Assembly: GCA_000611775.1 (NCBI GenBank)
Contig: KK106981.1
Coordinates: 2,541,211-2,605,210 of the forward strand
DNA length: 64,000 bases
From: Umbilicaria muhlenbergii
Taxonomy: Eukaryota > Ascomycota > Lecanoromycetes > Umbilicariales > Umbilicariaceae
Direction of reading: 5' to 3'
Both the position numbers and the translations under genes were made by a program. Shown here in pieces: positions 36,037 through 49,585 of this stretch. The notes under the pieces are model-generated. The model made no database searches. It had not been told where the DNA came from and saw only the letters and a program-made list of their open reading frames with translations. Each line of letters begins with the position of its first letter. Position 1 is the first letter of the stretch.

Positions 36037-39000
36037 CTTTGAGCATCATCCTACAGGGTATCAGTCATGCAACAAACTGACTCATCAGTCTCATGATATT
36101 TGTAACCTCTGAAAGGGAACAGTCAGTTGCAGGATAATTTAATGACAAAGTAATTTAAATTAAAATCTCACTACTGAATAAGTTTCTCAGTGAGAGAAAA
36201 ATGCTAAATTTGTTTCTCACTTAGCTTGATATTTATCTACAGTTCAACAGTGCTCTGTTCACATCAGAAGCAGAGAAGATGTTGTTTATGTTTTCATATT
36301 TAAAGTTAAATGCTTTAAACTGATTTGAACTTATTCTTCAAGATTATCTTGATAATGAAAAGAAAGATTGAGATGAATTAATGAATAAGATATTTCATGA
36401 TCTATGAGAATTTAAAAACAGGATAAGAATAATGTTCAGAACAGTAAATGAAGAAAAAACAGTGAAATGAAAAATTTATAATATCATACAGAAAGAAACA
36501 GCTGTCACTTATGCTGCAAATTTTTAAAAACTCACCTTACACATGAATTGAGATGATATTGCTTTGACGGCGCAATATTACAAGAGATTGAAGAATGTGA
36601 TAAAGAATAAAATCTTCAAGATGAAATACCCTGTCATACTCTCAGAAATGATTGAATGATCAATCATCATCAACAACTGAACTTATAAATAAAGTTTAAA
36701 AAAGAGTCATCAGATTCTTGTATCACAAAAGGCTGAAAAAAACCATGAATGACAATATAATAATAAACTTTACTACAGGTCTCAACTCATGAAGATTAAT
36801 TTAATAATTTAAAAAAATCATTTTCAGTGAAAGAATGACTTGAAGAAGAAAGAGAAGGTTTACAAAAATAATTATTATAACTGTGAAAAACTGAAACATT
36901 TTACTCATGACTGTTGAGTTTCAGGAAAGATCATACAACTTAAAAAAAATATATTATCATGCAAGAAGTGAAGAGCAGAGATAATTATAACATTATGTTT
37001 TAAACAGCATGTTATGATGATGCTTGTCACACACATTAAAGTGATAAAGATGACTCTGAATGATTTTCATGTTAATCAAAGAAGATGAAAGAATACATCA
37101 TGACTTCTCAACAAAATTTAACTGCAGATTTAAAAAAGTAACAAGTCTGACAGAATCAATTTAATCAAGAAGAGAATTATATTAACAGTGATGACATCAT
37201 GTCCTCATTCAATGATGAGGAGGATTTCATAAAAGTAGTAAACTCTGAAAATTCAAGAGAGTTTATGAAAAAGGATGATGATATTTAAGCATTCACTCAT
37301 AAAGAACAGTGATTGAAGACTTATGAGAAAGTGTTTAATGTCATGAAAAGTTCTTTTAAGAATTATGAAGATCACATGAGTCTGTTGCAGAAACATATCC
37401 TGTGAATAATCAAAAATGTATTTACTCAGAAAGAGGAAGTTAAGAACATGAATTATTAAAACATACTCAGAGAAACATCATTAAAAGAATTTAAATTTAT
37501 CATTAAGAGAGGATATGTTACCCTCAACAGAATACACATTTCAAGGAAATTAAAGATGAAAGTTTGAGAACTCTGAAGTGAATACTTAAAACTAAATTCA
37601 ATAAGATACTCAGACAAAAAGGTCAATCTGAAGAACTTTAAATATGTAAAAGAGAACTTAAGATTTCTCTCTTTTAATTTAAAAAACTAAAAGGCCCTTC
37701 AGGTCAGAGGCTCTTGAAGATACTTATTTTGAAGTCTTTAAAAGGCATGATTACTAAAGAAATCATTATCACAGCAGAAGTAAACAATTTTCATGTTTAA
37801 ATTAAAGTAAAAAGTCACTCAGCTCAACTGCTAATAGATAGTGATTATACAGAGAACTTTTTAAATTCACAGTTTACTGTGAAAAAAGAGATTAAAGTTT
37901 GAAAAAAGCAAAATCCTTATTTGCTTCAAGGGTTTGATGATACTCTTATAAAATACAATAATGAACTTATGAATAAAGAAATAATCCTGATATTCATTTA
38001 GTTGAGTCAATACTGAGAAAAAATCAGTTTTGACATTATGAAGCAATCAGGAAGTGATGTAGTCTTAAACATATCTTAACTCTGAAAGATCAATCCTATG
38101 ATTGATTGAGCTGAGAATGAGATATACTTCATGAAAGGTAATATTTTTATAAAGTTATATTCAATCCTGAACTCACCTAAAGGAGTGAAAGTCTTTATTA
38201 TGATGATGAAAGAGACATATGAGGAGTTAAAGAACCTTGATGCAAAGATATTATGAACTAAATGAGTTGATGATGACTGAGACCTTATTATCAAGTTATT
38301 TATCTTTAAAGAATATCAAGCCTTTGAAGAGCTGTTTACAGCAGTAAAGAAATAAGATGTCTTGCTGAAACATTAAGAATAAAACCATGAAATTAAGATC
38401 ATAAAAGGTTATAAACTGACAAAACAACTTATATACTCATTGTCATCTCAGAAGTTAAATGTATTGTGAGAATACTTAAAGAAGAACTTATGAAAAAAAT
38501 TCATTCAAGAATCTTAATCTTCAGCTGAATATTCAATATTGTTCATCCTGAAATCAGATGAATCATTGAGATTGTGTGTCAATTATAAAGCACTGAACAA
38601 CATCATGATAAAAAACAGTTACTCATTGCCACTTGTGTCAGAACTGCAGGACAGATTTTAAAAAATATAATAATTCATGAAGTTTAATATTTCAGAAGTG
38701 TTTAACCAGATATGAATAAAAGAAGAAGATAAATAAAAAACTATATTTTAAATATGCTCAAAACTATATGAGTATTTAGTAATATCATTCAGATTAATCA
38801 ATGCTTCAGTAATATTTCAAGCTTTTATTAATAATGTCTTGTGATAGTACTTGAATCAGTTCATAATTGTATACTTTGATGACATACTAATGTACTTCAA
38901 GATGAAAAAACAACATGTTCAACATGTTTAAAAGATTTTATAAGTGTTACAGAACACTGACCTATGCATTAAGTCTGAGAAAAGTCTTTTTCATGCTAAG

Positions 39001-39288
39001 GAAGTTCAGTTCCTTGGTTTCATCATCACCTCAGAAGGTTTAAGAATGAACTTAAGAAAAATCAAGTCTGTGATTAAATGATCAGTTTTAACAAGTGTTA
39101 AAGAAGTACAATCCTTCTTAGATTTCATAAACTTCTATAAGAAGTTCATTGAAAAGTATTTCAAAATCACAGCACCCTTAACAGAGTTGATGAAGAAAGA
39201 CTGAAAATTTGTTTAATTTATTAAAGCACAAAAATCCTTCAAGAAGCTGAAAAAGTGCTTCACATTACAATTAATTCTCATGAGTTTT
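35689..39288 (+). mobile_element. Family D (first copy): 5' half, cut by element C
   Basis: A 348-bp 5' LTR (35689-36036) is followed by gag (about 36060-36930, with a zinc knuckle near 36870-36915), protease near 37830, RT (about 38540-39060) and the start of RNase H. At 39289 the third C element begins, within RNase H. The rest would lie to the right of that nest, outside the window. Coding sequence aligns along its length with D at 55007-62506 and with A. It is strongly decayed, more than the other D copy, and is the outermost and oldest layer of the nest. Confidence 0.88.
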
Positions 39289-39743
39289 TGTGAGCATTCA
39301 GTGTATGAAACTCATCAGGTGCTAGTTCAGAATAGGAAAGATTATAATTAACAACAGCATAACCTTGCAAAGGTAACTTTCATTAATGAATCAATCTTAT
39401 GAGGAAGCTCAGTCAATAAACATCACTTCTGACACTTCATAAAAGTGATTAAAGGAGTTAACATCATTGATGACACCTTATGAAGATGTAATTCAGTAAT
39501 GAACATCTTATGAAGACAGCTTCATTGAGATGACTGCTTCATGAGATCTTCCTCAGGCAGGCTAACTTCAGAAGAGATATATTATGAGGTTAAAGCATGT
39601 TTTATTATCTTTCTTAGCAATAATTCTCTACTTACTAACAATATCATATTATTGTGAACCATCAACTATAAGCTTAAGTCATTATTGTCACATAGCTTCA
39701 TAATTCCTTAGTTAAGATATTACCTCATAATAATATGCTTACA
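39289..39743 (+). repeat. 5' LTR of the third C copy
   Basis: 455 bp from TGTGAGCATT to CTTACA, followed by the leader that also follows the split C LTR at 2500. Confidence 0.88.
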
Positions 39744-41894
39744 GTTTTATTGCTTTAATTCATTGTAAGGATGCTGTTCAGCAAGAATGACTGAAGACTC
39801 ATAAACTTCTTAATCAGTTTTTGTAATAATTTCATCAACTGCTCCTGAAACTTCACAAGCAACAGTTCAAGATAATTTTATCATCTTTAACTCTCAATCA
39901 TGACACATCACTTCTACATTCTCTGAGGAGTTCATCATGATGAATATCAAAATTCAACTTGTGAAGATTCAACTCATGAGTGAGAAGGAATGTACTAAGC
40001 AGATTGAGTTTAAAACTCATGAATAATTTACATCAAATTTATCTTCAGCTCTGAAACACACCTGTTATGAAAAGTGAATCAAAGATGAAGACCTTTACTG
40101 TATGAAGGACTACTCTCACTTTCAGTAATATGTATATCAAATTAAGTATCTTTCTGTGAAGCTTCACTTTAAAGAGTCAGATCATTATCTGAATTATAAA
40201 ATTACAAAATGATAAGTCACACATTATAAAGAAAAGAGCTTGAAAGATATCTGAGAAAGTCAAAAGAACTTTTTAAAGTCTCTTTTAAGAAATCATGATA
40301 ATCAGGTGTACAATGCATGAATGAATTAAATAAATTATCACAAGTTAAACAGTGAATCTGATGATAAGTATTTTCACAGGTCAGATGAACTTCTGATTTA
40401 AATAAAAAATAAGGTGAAGAATTATCATTAAATTCAGTTAATGATCTTCTTCAAAGGCTTGAATCACATCATGAAGCAGAAGATTCATGAACACTCTGTG
40501 TTTTTAAACTCTCATGAAGATTTGATTACACTCATGAAGAAACTTTATCTCAGTATCAGAACTGAAACTCACTCATGAGTAACAACTGTGAATAATGACT
40601 TCAGTGAAAGCACCTCTGTGAACATCATGAAGTGAAAGAATCACAAACTTATAATATTTATTATCATTACATCACATGATTTGAAATCTTCATGAGAAGT
40701 GTTCTTTAACAGAGACTGCAACTACTGTGATAAACATAAACATAAAGAACTGAACTGTCTTAAGAAGAAGTTAAACAACACTGTGAGCAAGACTCTGTCA
40801 ATCAGTTCAATTAACAGCAGTAATTATGTCACAGTAGTCTCTGAGGTTATTGTGAAGATCACTGTGAAGTCAAGATCTGAGAAGAGTGCATCATTTAAAG
40901 TGAAGACATGATTATGACTCATAATACATCTTGCAGAAAAATCACTTTCAGCTGTTCTTAACAGTGTTAATGACTTCAATCTTCTTCACAAGGATATTAC
41001 AGAGGGTTTATCTTTAATCTTTAAGATGTTATTACTTCATCATGCTGAAGGAGATACCTTGCAGACTTATTTTATTTATCATGAAGTAATAAAGGTTCAG
41101 GACTCTTTTGAAGTCTGAAATAAACTCATGAACCTTTTACCTCTGCTGACTTAAAGATGTCAGTGATCTTAAGATTATCATGATTAAAATAAAATAATCT
41201 GAAGGTTGACTTCATCAATCTTACAGTACAGTGAAGATCAGATGCAGAGAACTTTTTAATGACTTCATTATTAAAAGAAATCATCATAAAAGGCTTCATA
41301 AGAAAACTCAGAGACCTTAAGATGAACTACATAATGCAGAGATTACAGGTGATTAATTTTAATAAATTAAAAAACTCTATGAACCTGATTTCTAAAGCTT
41401 ACAAGAGCCTCATGAAGGTTTTTTCAGAAACTCAGATGAAAACTCTGTCTCCTCATTATAAAAAAGATCACTCAATTAATCTGCTGAAAGAGACAACATC
41501 ATCTTTTGACTCTATGTATAATCTTTTCATGAAGGAGTTGACTGTACTACAGAAGTATTTAAATATCAACTTCATGAATGAATTTATTCAGCTGTTGTGA
41601 TCTTCTGCAAGAGTGTCAGTGCTTTTTGCATTTAAAAATAATGAAGGCTTGCAGCTCTGCATGAATTATCAGAAGTTAAATGTTATTACTTAAAAGAACT
41701 GATACCTTTTATCACTGATTAATGAGATCATGAATCATGTCTGTGATGCTTAAATCTTTATGAAGATTAATGTTAAAAACACTTATTATCACATCTGCAT
41801 ATGTGAGGATGATGAGTGAAAGACAGCATTTCATATCAGGTACAAGTTGTATGAATATTTAATTATGTTTTTTAAGTTTATCAATGCTCCTGTG

Positions 41895-42172
41895 TGTCAG
41901 GGCCACCATATAATAGTATGACAATACAACAAGTACAACACTATAGTATGACACTATAGTATGACATTATATAAACATGATGACTCAGCGCCTAGCGCCT
42001 TGACATCAAGTAAAACTTTTCACAAGGAGGTTCAGAAACCTGCTTTCTCAGTGATCAGTTTTGTCACTGAATAGAAGATGTATAATCACTGCATTGACCT
42101 TATCATGACTTTTGCCTATGACACCCCGTTTAAACATCATTATGATGATCATCATACACTCACCCTCTTACA
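41895..42172 (+). repeat. 5' LTR of element E (plus)
   Basis: 278 bp from TGTCAGGG to CTCTTACA. U3 carries tandem ACTATAGTATGAC words and an AGCGCCTAGCGCC palindrome. Confidence 0.93.
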
Positions 42173-43170
42173 TACTGATCACTCAGTACCTTCAGGCGAA
42201 CGGTCATGTTGAAAGCAAATAAGACATGATGGCATCAACGCTTCAATCTCATCAGGTCAGTGAAACAGTCAACAATTAAGCTGAGGCAGGCTCTTCAATT
42301 AGCAGGTTTACACTATTAATCATCAATACCCCTACTTCTGACATCATTGATGATGATGAACATATCACTGCAGGCAACCCTGATGACATCATTGAAGACC
42401 TTGAGGCAGTCACTGCTCATAATCAGGAGATCATCAAGCGTCAGTGACTACAGCTACAACATGTATGACAAGAAATTAAGTTTAAGGACAATAAAAGGGA
42501 GCTTCAAGAGTTTAATCAACATCTGCAAGAAAATTCTTCAATTACAACAAACTCAGAAAATGACGCAGGTTCATCACATGAATTATGATGTTGAATTATG
42601 ACAGATATCACACCTCCCCCTTTTCAACATCTTATAAAGTCATGAGAGCCTCATCTCTATGCAGGAGGCGTCAAAGTCATGAGATAAAAACTTCAAGAAT
42701 ATCTGAATGAAATCAATCAGAACCAGGAGCTGATGTCAGAGTAATTTTCTACTGAATGAGATTTCATCATCTGAGCAGGCACCTACCTTGAGAAAACAGT
42801 CATGAGTGACTGATGAAAGCAAAAAGAGCAGCATGATCACACCTGAGTCATTTATGACAACTTTTTAAAGATTCTAAAGAAGAACCTATCCTCTGATGAA
42901 GACATGAATGAACAAAATATCATCATCTTCAATGCAGCTGAATCTCACAATCATGATACAATCACCTCCTGATATGACAGATTATCAGAACTCTACTGCT
43001 TTCTTTTAACCTCACACAAAGAGATCAGTGAGATGCTCATTTAAGATCACTGATGATCAAGGCTTCCTCATCACATCCTGACTGAATTATGATGTTGAGA
43101 TCTGACGCAGGTTGCAAGACAGTCAGTGCAGGAAATTTCAGCACATCTTGACATCATCATCAATCATGAA

Positions 43171-44403
43171 CTGTTTCAAAGCCGCTCAGACACCAAAAAG
43201 GATCATTAAAGCAAAACTGACAACAATGACAAAAGTATGACACAGATGTCATACTATGACAGAAAAAAATCTTTCACTGAACAATAAACCTCTCATCCTC
43301 AACAATTCAACTGTGAAAGAGAAAACAATTCATGAGGCTTCTATCAAGAAAGTAATCATGACCAAAGCTGAAATTCAAATCACATACCAGTTGCGGAGAA
43401 AGTGATCATGACAACAACATAAACATTCACAGGACTCTCATGCTGACAAGAAGACTTTATTTCTAAGAATGAAGTGAATGCATGAAAAGCAGCAGGCCTC
43501 TGTATCAAGTGTAAAGTCATCAGTCATTGAACAAATGAATGTACAACAGGATGATTGACAGCAGTCATTATCACAGTTGATGTGAATAAATGATTCATGA
43601 TTAACCTTCAGCTCACCTTCTTATTTATCATTGATGATATCTCACATCTGATATCAGGGCAACTAGAGGTGAAACTGCACATAACAACAATGAGTGATAT
43701 GATGAGCAAATCTTCACAATATTCATATATTATCAACAACAGCAGCCAGGGCAATATAATCACATGAGACATTGTCAATAAGGAACTGTTTCAAAGCCGC
43801 TCAGACACCAAAAAGGATCATTAAAGCAAAACTGACAACAATGACAAAAGTATGACACAGATGTCATACTATGACAGAAAAGAATTTCTCACTGAACAAT
43901 AAACAACCTGCACTCAATTCACTCAATTCAGCCGCGGAAGAGGAAACAACTCATGAGGTTTTTATCATGAAAGTGATCACAATCAGAGCCAGAATCTCAA
44001 CCATATATCAATCACTGAGGGAGCAACTACAATGATGACATGAACATTCACAACCCCCTCATGTTGACAAGGAGACTTCATCTCAAGGAATGAAGTGAAT
44101 GCATGAAGGTCAGCAGGTCTCTGCATTAAATATGAAGTCATCAGTCACTGAATAAATGATTGTATGACTGAATGATCTACAGCCGTCTTCATTGCAGTTA
44201 ATGCAAATAAATGACTCACAGATCACCTTCAGTTTACTTCATTATTAATTATTGATGATATCTCACATCTGATATCAGGGCAACTAGAGGTGAAACTGCA
44301 CATAACAACAATGAGTGATATGATGAGCAAATCTTCACAATATTCATATATTATCAACAATGACAGCCAGGGCAATACAATCACATGAGATGTTGTCAAT
44401 AAG
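43171..44403 (+). repeat. Tandem duplication of about 615-620 bp across the gag-protease junction
   Basis: Copy 1 is 43171-43785 and copy 2 is 43786-44403. The first 110 bp or so (from CTGTTTCAAAGCCGCTCAGAC) and the last 150 bp are nearly identical between the copies, while the middle differs far more. The unit holds the zinc knuckle and the protease start. Copy 2 has the ACCTGCACTCAATTCACTC word that the minus-strand E element also has at about 18215-18240, so copy 1 has the foreign-looking middle. The pattern fits recombination or template switching between two E variants. Confidence 0.8.
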
Positions 44404-46560
44404 CTGTCTCTACTGACTGAATTCTATGAGGCTCAAGGCAATGCATGAGGTAATGTGATTGAGCTATCAGAGTCTGTCATACTGATGATTACAGCATATG
44501 ACATTGATGATTAACTTTATCATTATAACAATTGTTTCTTTATCACACAAGACAACACACCAGCTCCTTTTGTCCTCAGGCTATCATTTTTAGTTCATGC
44601 AAACCCAAATCACTACTATGATACGGGTAAATTTCTATGAAGAAAGCCAAAACATACTACTGCACGCTGTATATTCATCATCAGTGAAAAGAAGGCGTTG
44701 AAGAATGTTCTATGTATGAACAACCTCACTATTACTGACTGCTTTATAGAGCCGGCGGACCTAGTGGCTGATATGAAAAAATATACCCTTCAGATGAACT
44801 CATTACAGTATGACAGAGGTAAAGATGTGTATGACACACTACTACCTGAATATCATGAGTACACAGACATATTTCAGGCAGCTGAGAAGCAGTCTCTGCC
44901 TGAGAGAGGTCTGCATGATCATGTCATTGACTTGAAATCAGGGCAGCAACCTTCATTCAGAAAGTTATACTCAATGTCTTCAGTCAAGCTTGATGTACTG
45001 AAGGTATATTTAGATGACATTATGAAAGTAAGCATAGTCTGTAAATTAATATCACCTGCAGCTTCACCTGTCATGTTCATGTCTAAATCAAATGAAAGCC
45101 TGTGACTGATCATTAATTATAAGTGGTTGAATGACATTATCATTAAGAACTGTTATCCCCTACCACTCATATCAGATATGTTGAATCATCTTCAAGGAGT
45201 TAAGAAGTTCACTAAGCTGAACTGCAAGAATGCATATAATTGAATATGAATCAAGGGCGGAGATGAGTGAAAAACAGCATTTTGAACATGATTCAGCCTG
45301 TTTGAATATCTTGTTATGCTTTTCAGTCTCATGAATGCTCCTGCTACATTTCAGGCATTCATTGATAAGGCCCTTGATGAGTTTCTTAATATAACCTGTG
45401 TGATTTATCTAGATGATATCCTGATCTTCAGCAAAGATGAATCTGAACATGAGGAGCATGTATGACAAGTATTAACTGCATTATGATGTCATGATCTTCA
45501 TCTTAAGATCAGCAAATGCTAATTAAATACAAAAAAAGTGAACTTCCTGAGGTTTAAGATAAATACTGAAGGCATACATATGAGTTCAGAAAGGATTCAC
45601 GCTGTTGAAGAATGATTATCATCAGAGAACATTCATGAATTGCAGGTATTTATAAGCTTCATAAACTTCTTAAAAAGATTTATAAGAGATTATTCATGAA
45701 TTGCAGCATCACTGTTAAATCTCCTGAAAACAGGAAAGAATAAAAAGAAGACTGAGAATACATTATCCTCTCCTCTTTAATCTCAATGAACTGTTATTAA
45801 AAGAAAGCAGAACAGCCTGATCTCATTGTAAAGATTTAACATAAGTTATTCAGCATGCAGCCTGCAAGTCAGAGGAGAGTTATGATAAGAAAACATCATA
45901 CCTGCCTCTTTTCCACTTTCAGGAGTCACATTGAAAGTGTTTAATGCTCTGAAGGAGACCTTCATGAGTGCTTCATTGCTACACTACTTCAATGAAAACA
46001 AACTCATGAGGGTTGAAACGGACGCCTCTGAATTCACAATTGATGAAATCTTGATGCAACACTTCAAGGTTGATGGTCAATTGCACTGATTATTAATTAC
46101 TTACTACAGCAAGAAGCTGCTAAATACTGAGACCTGATATGATACAGATGAGCAAGAACTCCTTGTCATCATGAAAGTCATGCATCATTGATGACACTAC
46201 TGTCAGGGTGCTAAACATCAAATTGTCATACTGACTGATCATGCAAACCTTGTTTGGTTCATGACTACCTCAAACCTCACATGAAGGCAGCTCAAGTGAG
46301 CTGAAAAGCTCATTGAGTACAACTTTAAGGTCACATATCAAGAGGGCAAGAAGAACTCTGCTGATGATTTGTTAAGACAACCTGATTATGAACTGCTGAA
46401 GGCTGTCAGTACCTCAATCACTGCTGAAATAGTGCAACAGTCCTTTCATTTAGGAAGCAAGGATTATAAGTCAGTGCAGAAGAAATTATATGCACTTGCT
46501 GCAATGACGCTGCAGTCAAGACGCTCAGTACAACAGAAGCTACAACAAGAGAACATCATA

Positions 46561-46845
46561 CCTGTCACAATGAATATTATCAGTATGATGAACACTGAAG
46601 ACAGCAGTCTCATCAGAACATCAGTGATGCAGAATTTATCTGCTCAAGAAGAAGCAAGCTGTGATGAATATATCAGTATGATGAATACTGAAGCTGACAG
46701 CATGACTGAAACATCAGCAGTTCATGACCTACATGCTTGAGAAGCAAGCCGTGATGAATATATCAGTATGATGAATACTGAAGTTGATGATATGACTGAA
46801 ACATCAGCAGTTCATGACCTACATGCTTGAGAAGCAAGCCGTGAC
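46561..46845 (+). repeat. 90-bp tandem units between RNase H and integrase of element E (plus)
   Basis: Units start at 46561 (diverged), 46651 and 46741, and a partial one at 46831. They encode the 30-residue repeat with ISMMNTEAD and ETSAVHDLHA words that also occurs, with four units, in the minus-strand E copy. Confidence 0.85.
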
Positions 46846-48646
46846 TGAATAAAAGAGCCTAAATATGCAGAGCCTCAGCAGCACTCAATCAAGGATAACT
46901 CAACAAACACTGCAGTTATAAACAGTGATGCAAGTCACATTCTTATTAACCTTTAAATTGAGGATAGTGCTTCTGCTGACACTGTTGAAGCACTTCAACT
47001 CATGTCTACTCACTCATCAATAAGTGAGGAGATAACAGCTTATACAAGAATGTTTATCAAATAACTTGAACATGTGATTCATACTGAGCAGTTGAAAGAC
47101 AGTTTGATATGATGAGTATGACAGAGATTAGCTACCCCTCTTAAGAATAAAAACAACTTAACTGAGTCTGAGATGATAAATATGAATATAGACATGAACC
47201 CTGAGATGATCATGACATCAGAGATGCAGCCAAATATGGCATCTATACTGCTGAATATACAAAAATGTTGGCAAGAAATAAATGATGTTGTACACTACAA
47301 TGATAAGGTTTACATTCCGCAGAACCCTGCCCTCTGCAATGCAGTGATCAGTTGATTTCATGATGATGTCTTTGCAGGTCATTTCAGGAAGTCAAGAACT
47401 GCAGAATTAATGTGATGATCTTATGACTGACCTGATGCTGTCAGAGATGTATGATGTTACTGTCATGATTATGTTGAATGCCAAAAGATGAAGTCAGCTC
47501 ATCACAAATCATACAGGTTATTAAACTCATTGTCAGTCTCAATTAAGTCATGACATATGATGACAATGAACTTCATTACAGATCTATCACTGAGCAGCAC
47601 ATATGAAAGTACAACATGAGATTCAATCCTCATCATAATTGATAAGTTGACCAAAATGGCTCACTATATTTCAGTACAGAAGACAATGTTGGTTGCTGAC
47701 TTCATTGAAGTGTTTATTCAGGACATAATCAAGCATCATGATGTATCAAAAGTTTTAATCACAGACAGAGATAAGTTGTTTACATCAGAGCAGTGAATCA
47801 GCTTCTGTTTTCACATGCAGTGTCATCATAACATGTCAACAGCTTTTCACCCGCAAACTGATGATCAAACAAAGAGGCAGAACCAGTCCCTGAAGGTGTA
47901 TTTATGCATATTCATTGATGAGCAGCAAGAGGACTGAGTGAAGCTTTTACTCTGCATGAAGTTCTCATACAACAACTTCATACATGCTGCTATGAGAAAG
48001 AGCCCCTTTCAGCTTAACTTAAAGTGAGACCCTCAGATGAGCCTAAGTAGGCTGCTTATACAGCACTCACATGAACAAATAAGACTTTATGCAGATGCAC
48101 AGCAGCTTCAAGATCAAATTGCAACAGCTCAGAAGCAGCTACAACAGGTTAATGAAATGTATGCAAATTATTATAATCAGTGCTGAACAGAGATAATGTT
48201 CAAAGAAGGTGATTTAATACTGATCAATGAAAAGAATGTGTCAGTGAACAAACAGATGAAGAAACTGCATTGAAAAAAGCTCAGCTCATTCATGATATGA
48301 CATGTGATAAGTCAGTCATTGTACAAACTTGACCTCTCAGAGGATTAAAACATCTATAATGTATTCAACATCACTCTATTGAAGTCATTTTGAGGCACAT
48401 GTCATGTGTTCTCTGCATTGGCAGGAAAAGACCTACTACTCAACTGAGATGATGAGTGAGAAGTTGAGGCAATTGTGAATAACTGCATTCATGACAGCAG
48501 GCTTCAATACCTCATTAAATGAAAGTTGACAGATCAGGTGTGAGATGACACATGAAAGTCAGCACACTTCATTCACAATGCAAAGGCAAAAATGCAGAAA
48601 TTTCATGCTGACAACTTTGATAAACTGAAATTCAGGTGAGCTGTAT

Positions 48647-48862
48647 GATGTGATCTTTCAAGATCAATTGAGAAGCTGTTGCAAAAGTCATGAGCCTTAA
48701 GATGTGATCTTTCAAGGTTGATTGAGAAGCTGTTGCAAAAGTCATGAGCCTTAAGATGTGACCTTTTGAGGTTAATTGAGAAGCTGTTGCAAAAGTCATG
48801 AGCCTTAAGATGTGACCCTTCAAGGTCAATTGAGAAGCTGTCACAAAAGTCATGAGTCTTAA
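48647..48862 (+). repeat. Four 54-bp tandem units after the chromodomain of element E (plus)
   Basis: Units start at 48647, 48701, 48755 and 48809 and are nearly identical. Each contains GAGAAGCTGTTGCAAAAGTC. The length is a multiple of three, so the array keeps phase in any frame. It lies just downstream of the chromodomain and its role, if any, is unknown. Confidence 0.88.
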
Positions 48863-49149
48863 GAACTGAAAACTTTGTCAGCTTTGTTAACCTGATTTTT
48901 TATGACAGAGCCTGTGCTCTACAACAAGTATGACAGAGGCTACAATGCTATGATGTTATGACAGGATCTCTAATAAGATTACTGCATGAATTACATTATC
49001 ACTGACATGTCACATTGCAGAGAACCAGAGAACACTCAAGTGCAGAAACATTTCATTTCAGATTTGAAGATCAAAGTGAACCTGAGGTCAACACCTTGCA
49101 CTTAACCTCTCATCAGTGTCATGTCAAGTCACTCTCATTTATCTACTTG

Positions 49150-49330
49150 TCTTTCACTGTCTTAAATTCTTCTTCACTGTTTGATGAAGCTTCTGACCTC
49201 ATCTCCTCAATGTGACGCTGCTCACAGAGTTCAATATACTCTTGATGATGATGAGATTAATGAGTGTTGAGGATGCAGAGAGCATGAGCAGTGCTTTTCA
49301 GCAAGACAGCAAGAGCCTGAATGAGCTCCT
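49150..49330 (-). pseudogene. Antisense helical block of element E (plus copy)
   Basis: The minus-strand sequence encodes HQEYIELCEQRHIEEMRS within a longer charged helical stretch. The minus-strand E element has HQEYIELFKQHHVEEMRS at about 13060-13120 in the same relative place. This word conservation, on the strand opposite to pol, supports a real second gene. Confidence 0.5.
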
Positions 49331-49494
49331 CAGAATTACTGAATTAACATTAATCACCTCATTATGAATGCCGTGAGACTCACGTTGAGGAGCAGCTGCA
49401 GGAGGCGTGAAGGATGCTGATAATGACTGATAAAAGACAACAGCATGAGGATCTGATGATCAGTCATTGAACATTATGACTAGTTAACAATGCA

Positions 49495-49560
49495 AAAGTA
49501 CGACATAAAGTACGACAAAAGTACAACATAAAGTATGACACTTTGTCATACTAAACAAAA
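49495..49560 (+). repeat. Short AAAGTACGACAT-type tandem repeats
   Basis: Five imperfect copies of a GTACGAC/GTACAAC/GTATGAC word in the 3' region of element E. The same word is repeated in the U3 part of its LTRs. Confidence 0.7.
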
Positions 49561-49585
49561 CAAAAGGGGATTGAGGAAGGCAGAC

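Noticed and set aside
48632-48853. Minus-strand frame with an 18-residue repeat as a protein gene
   Set aside because: It is a by-product of the 54-bp tandem array, whose length is a multiple of three and so stays open by chance.
48647-48862. CRISPR-like array
   Set aside because: Units are head-to-tail with no spacers and lie inside a fungal retrotransposon.
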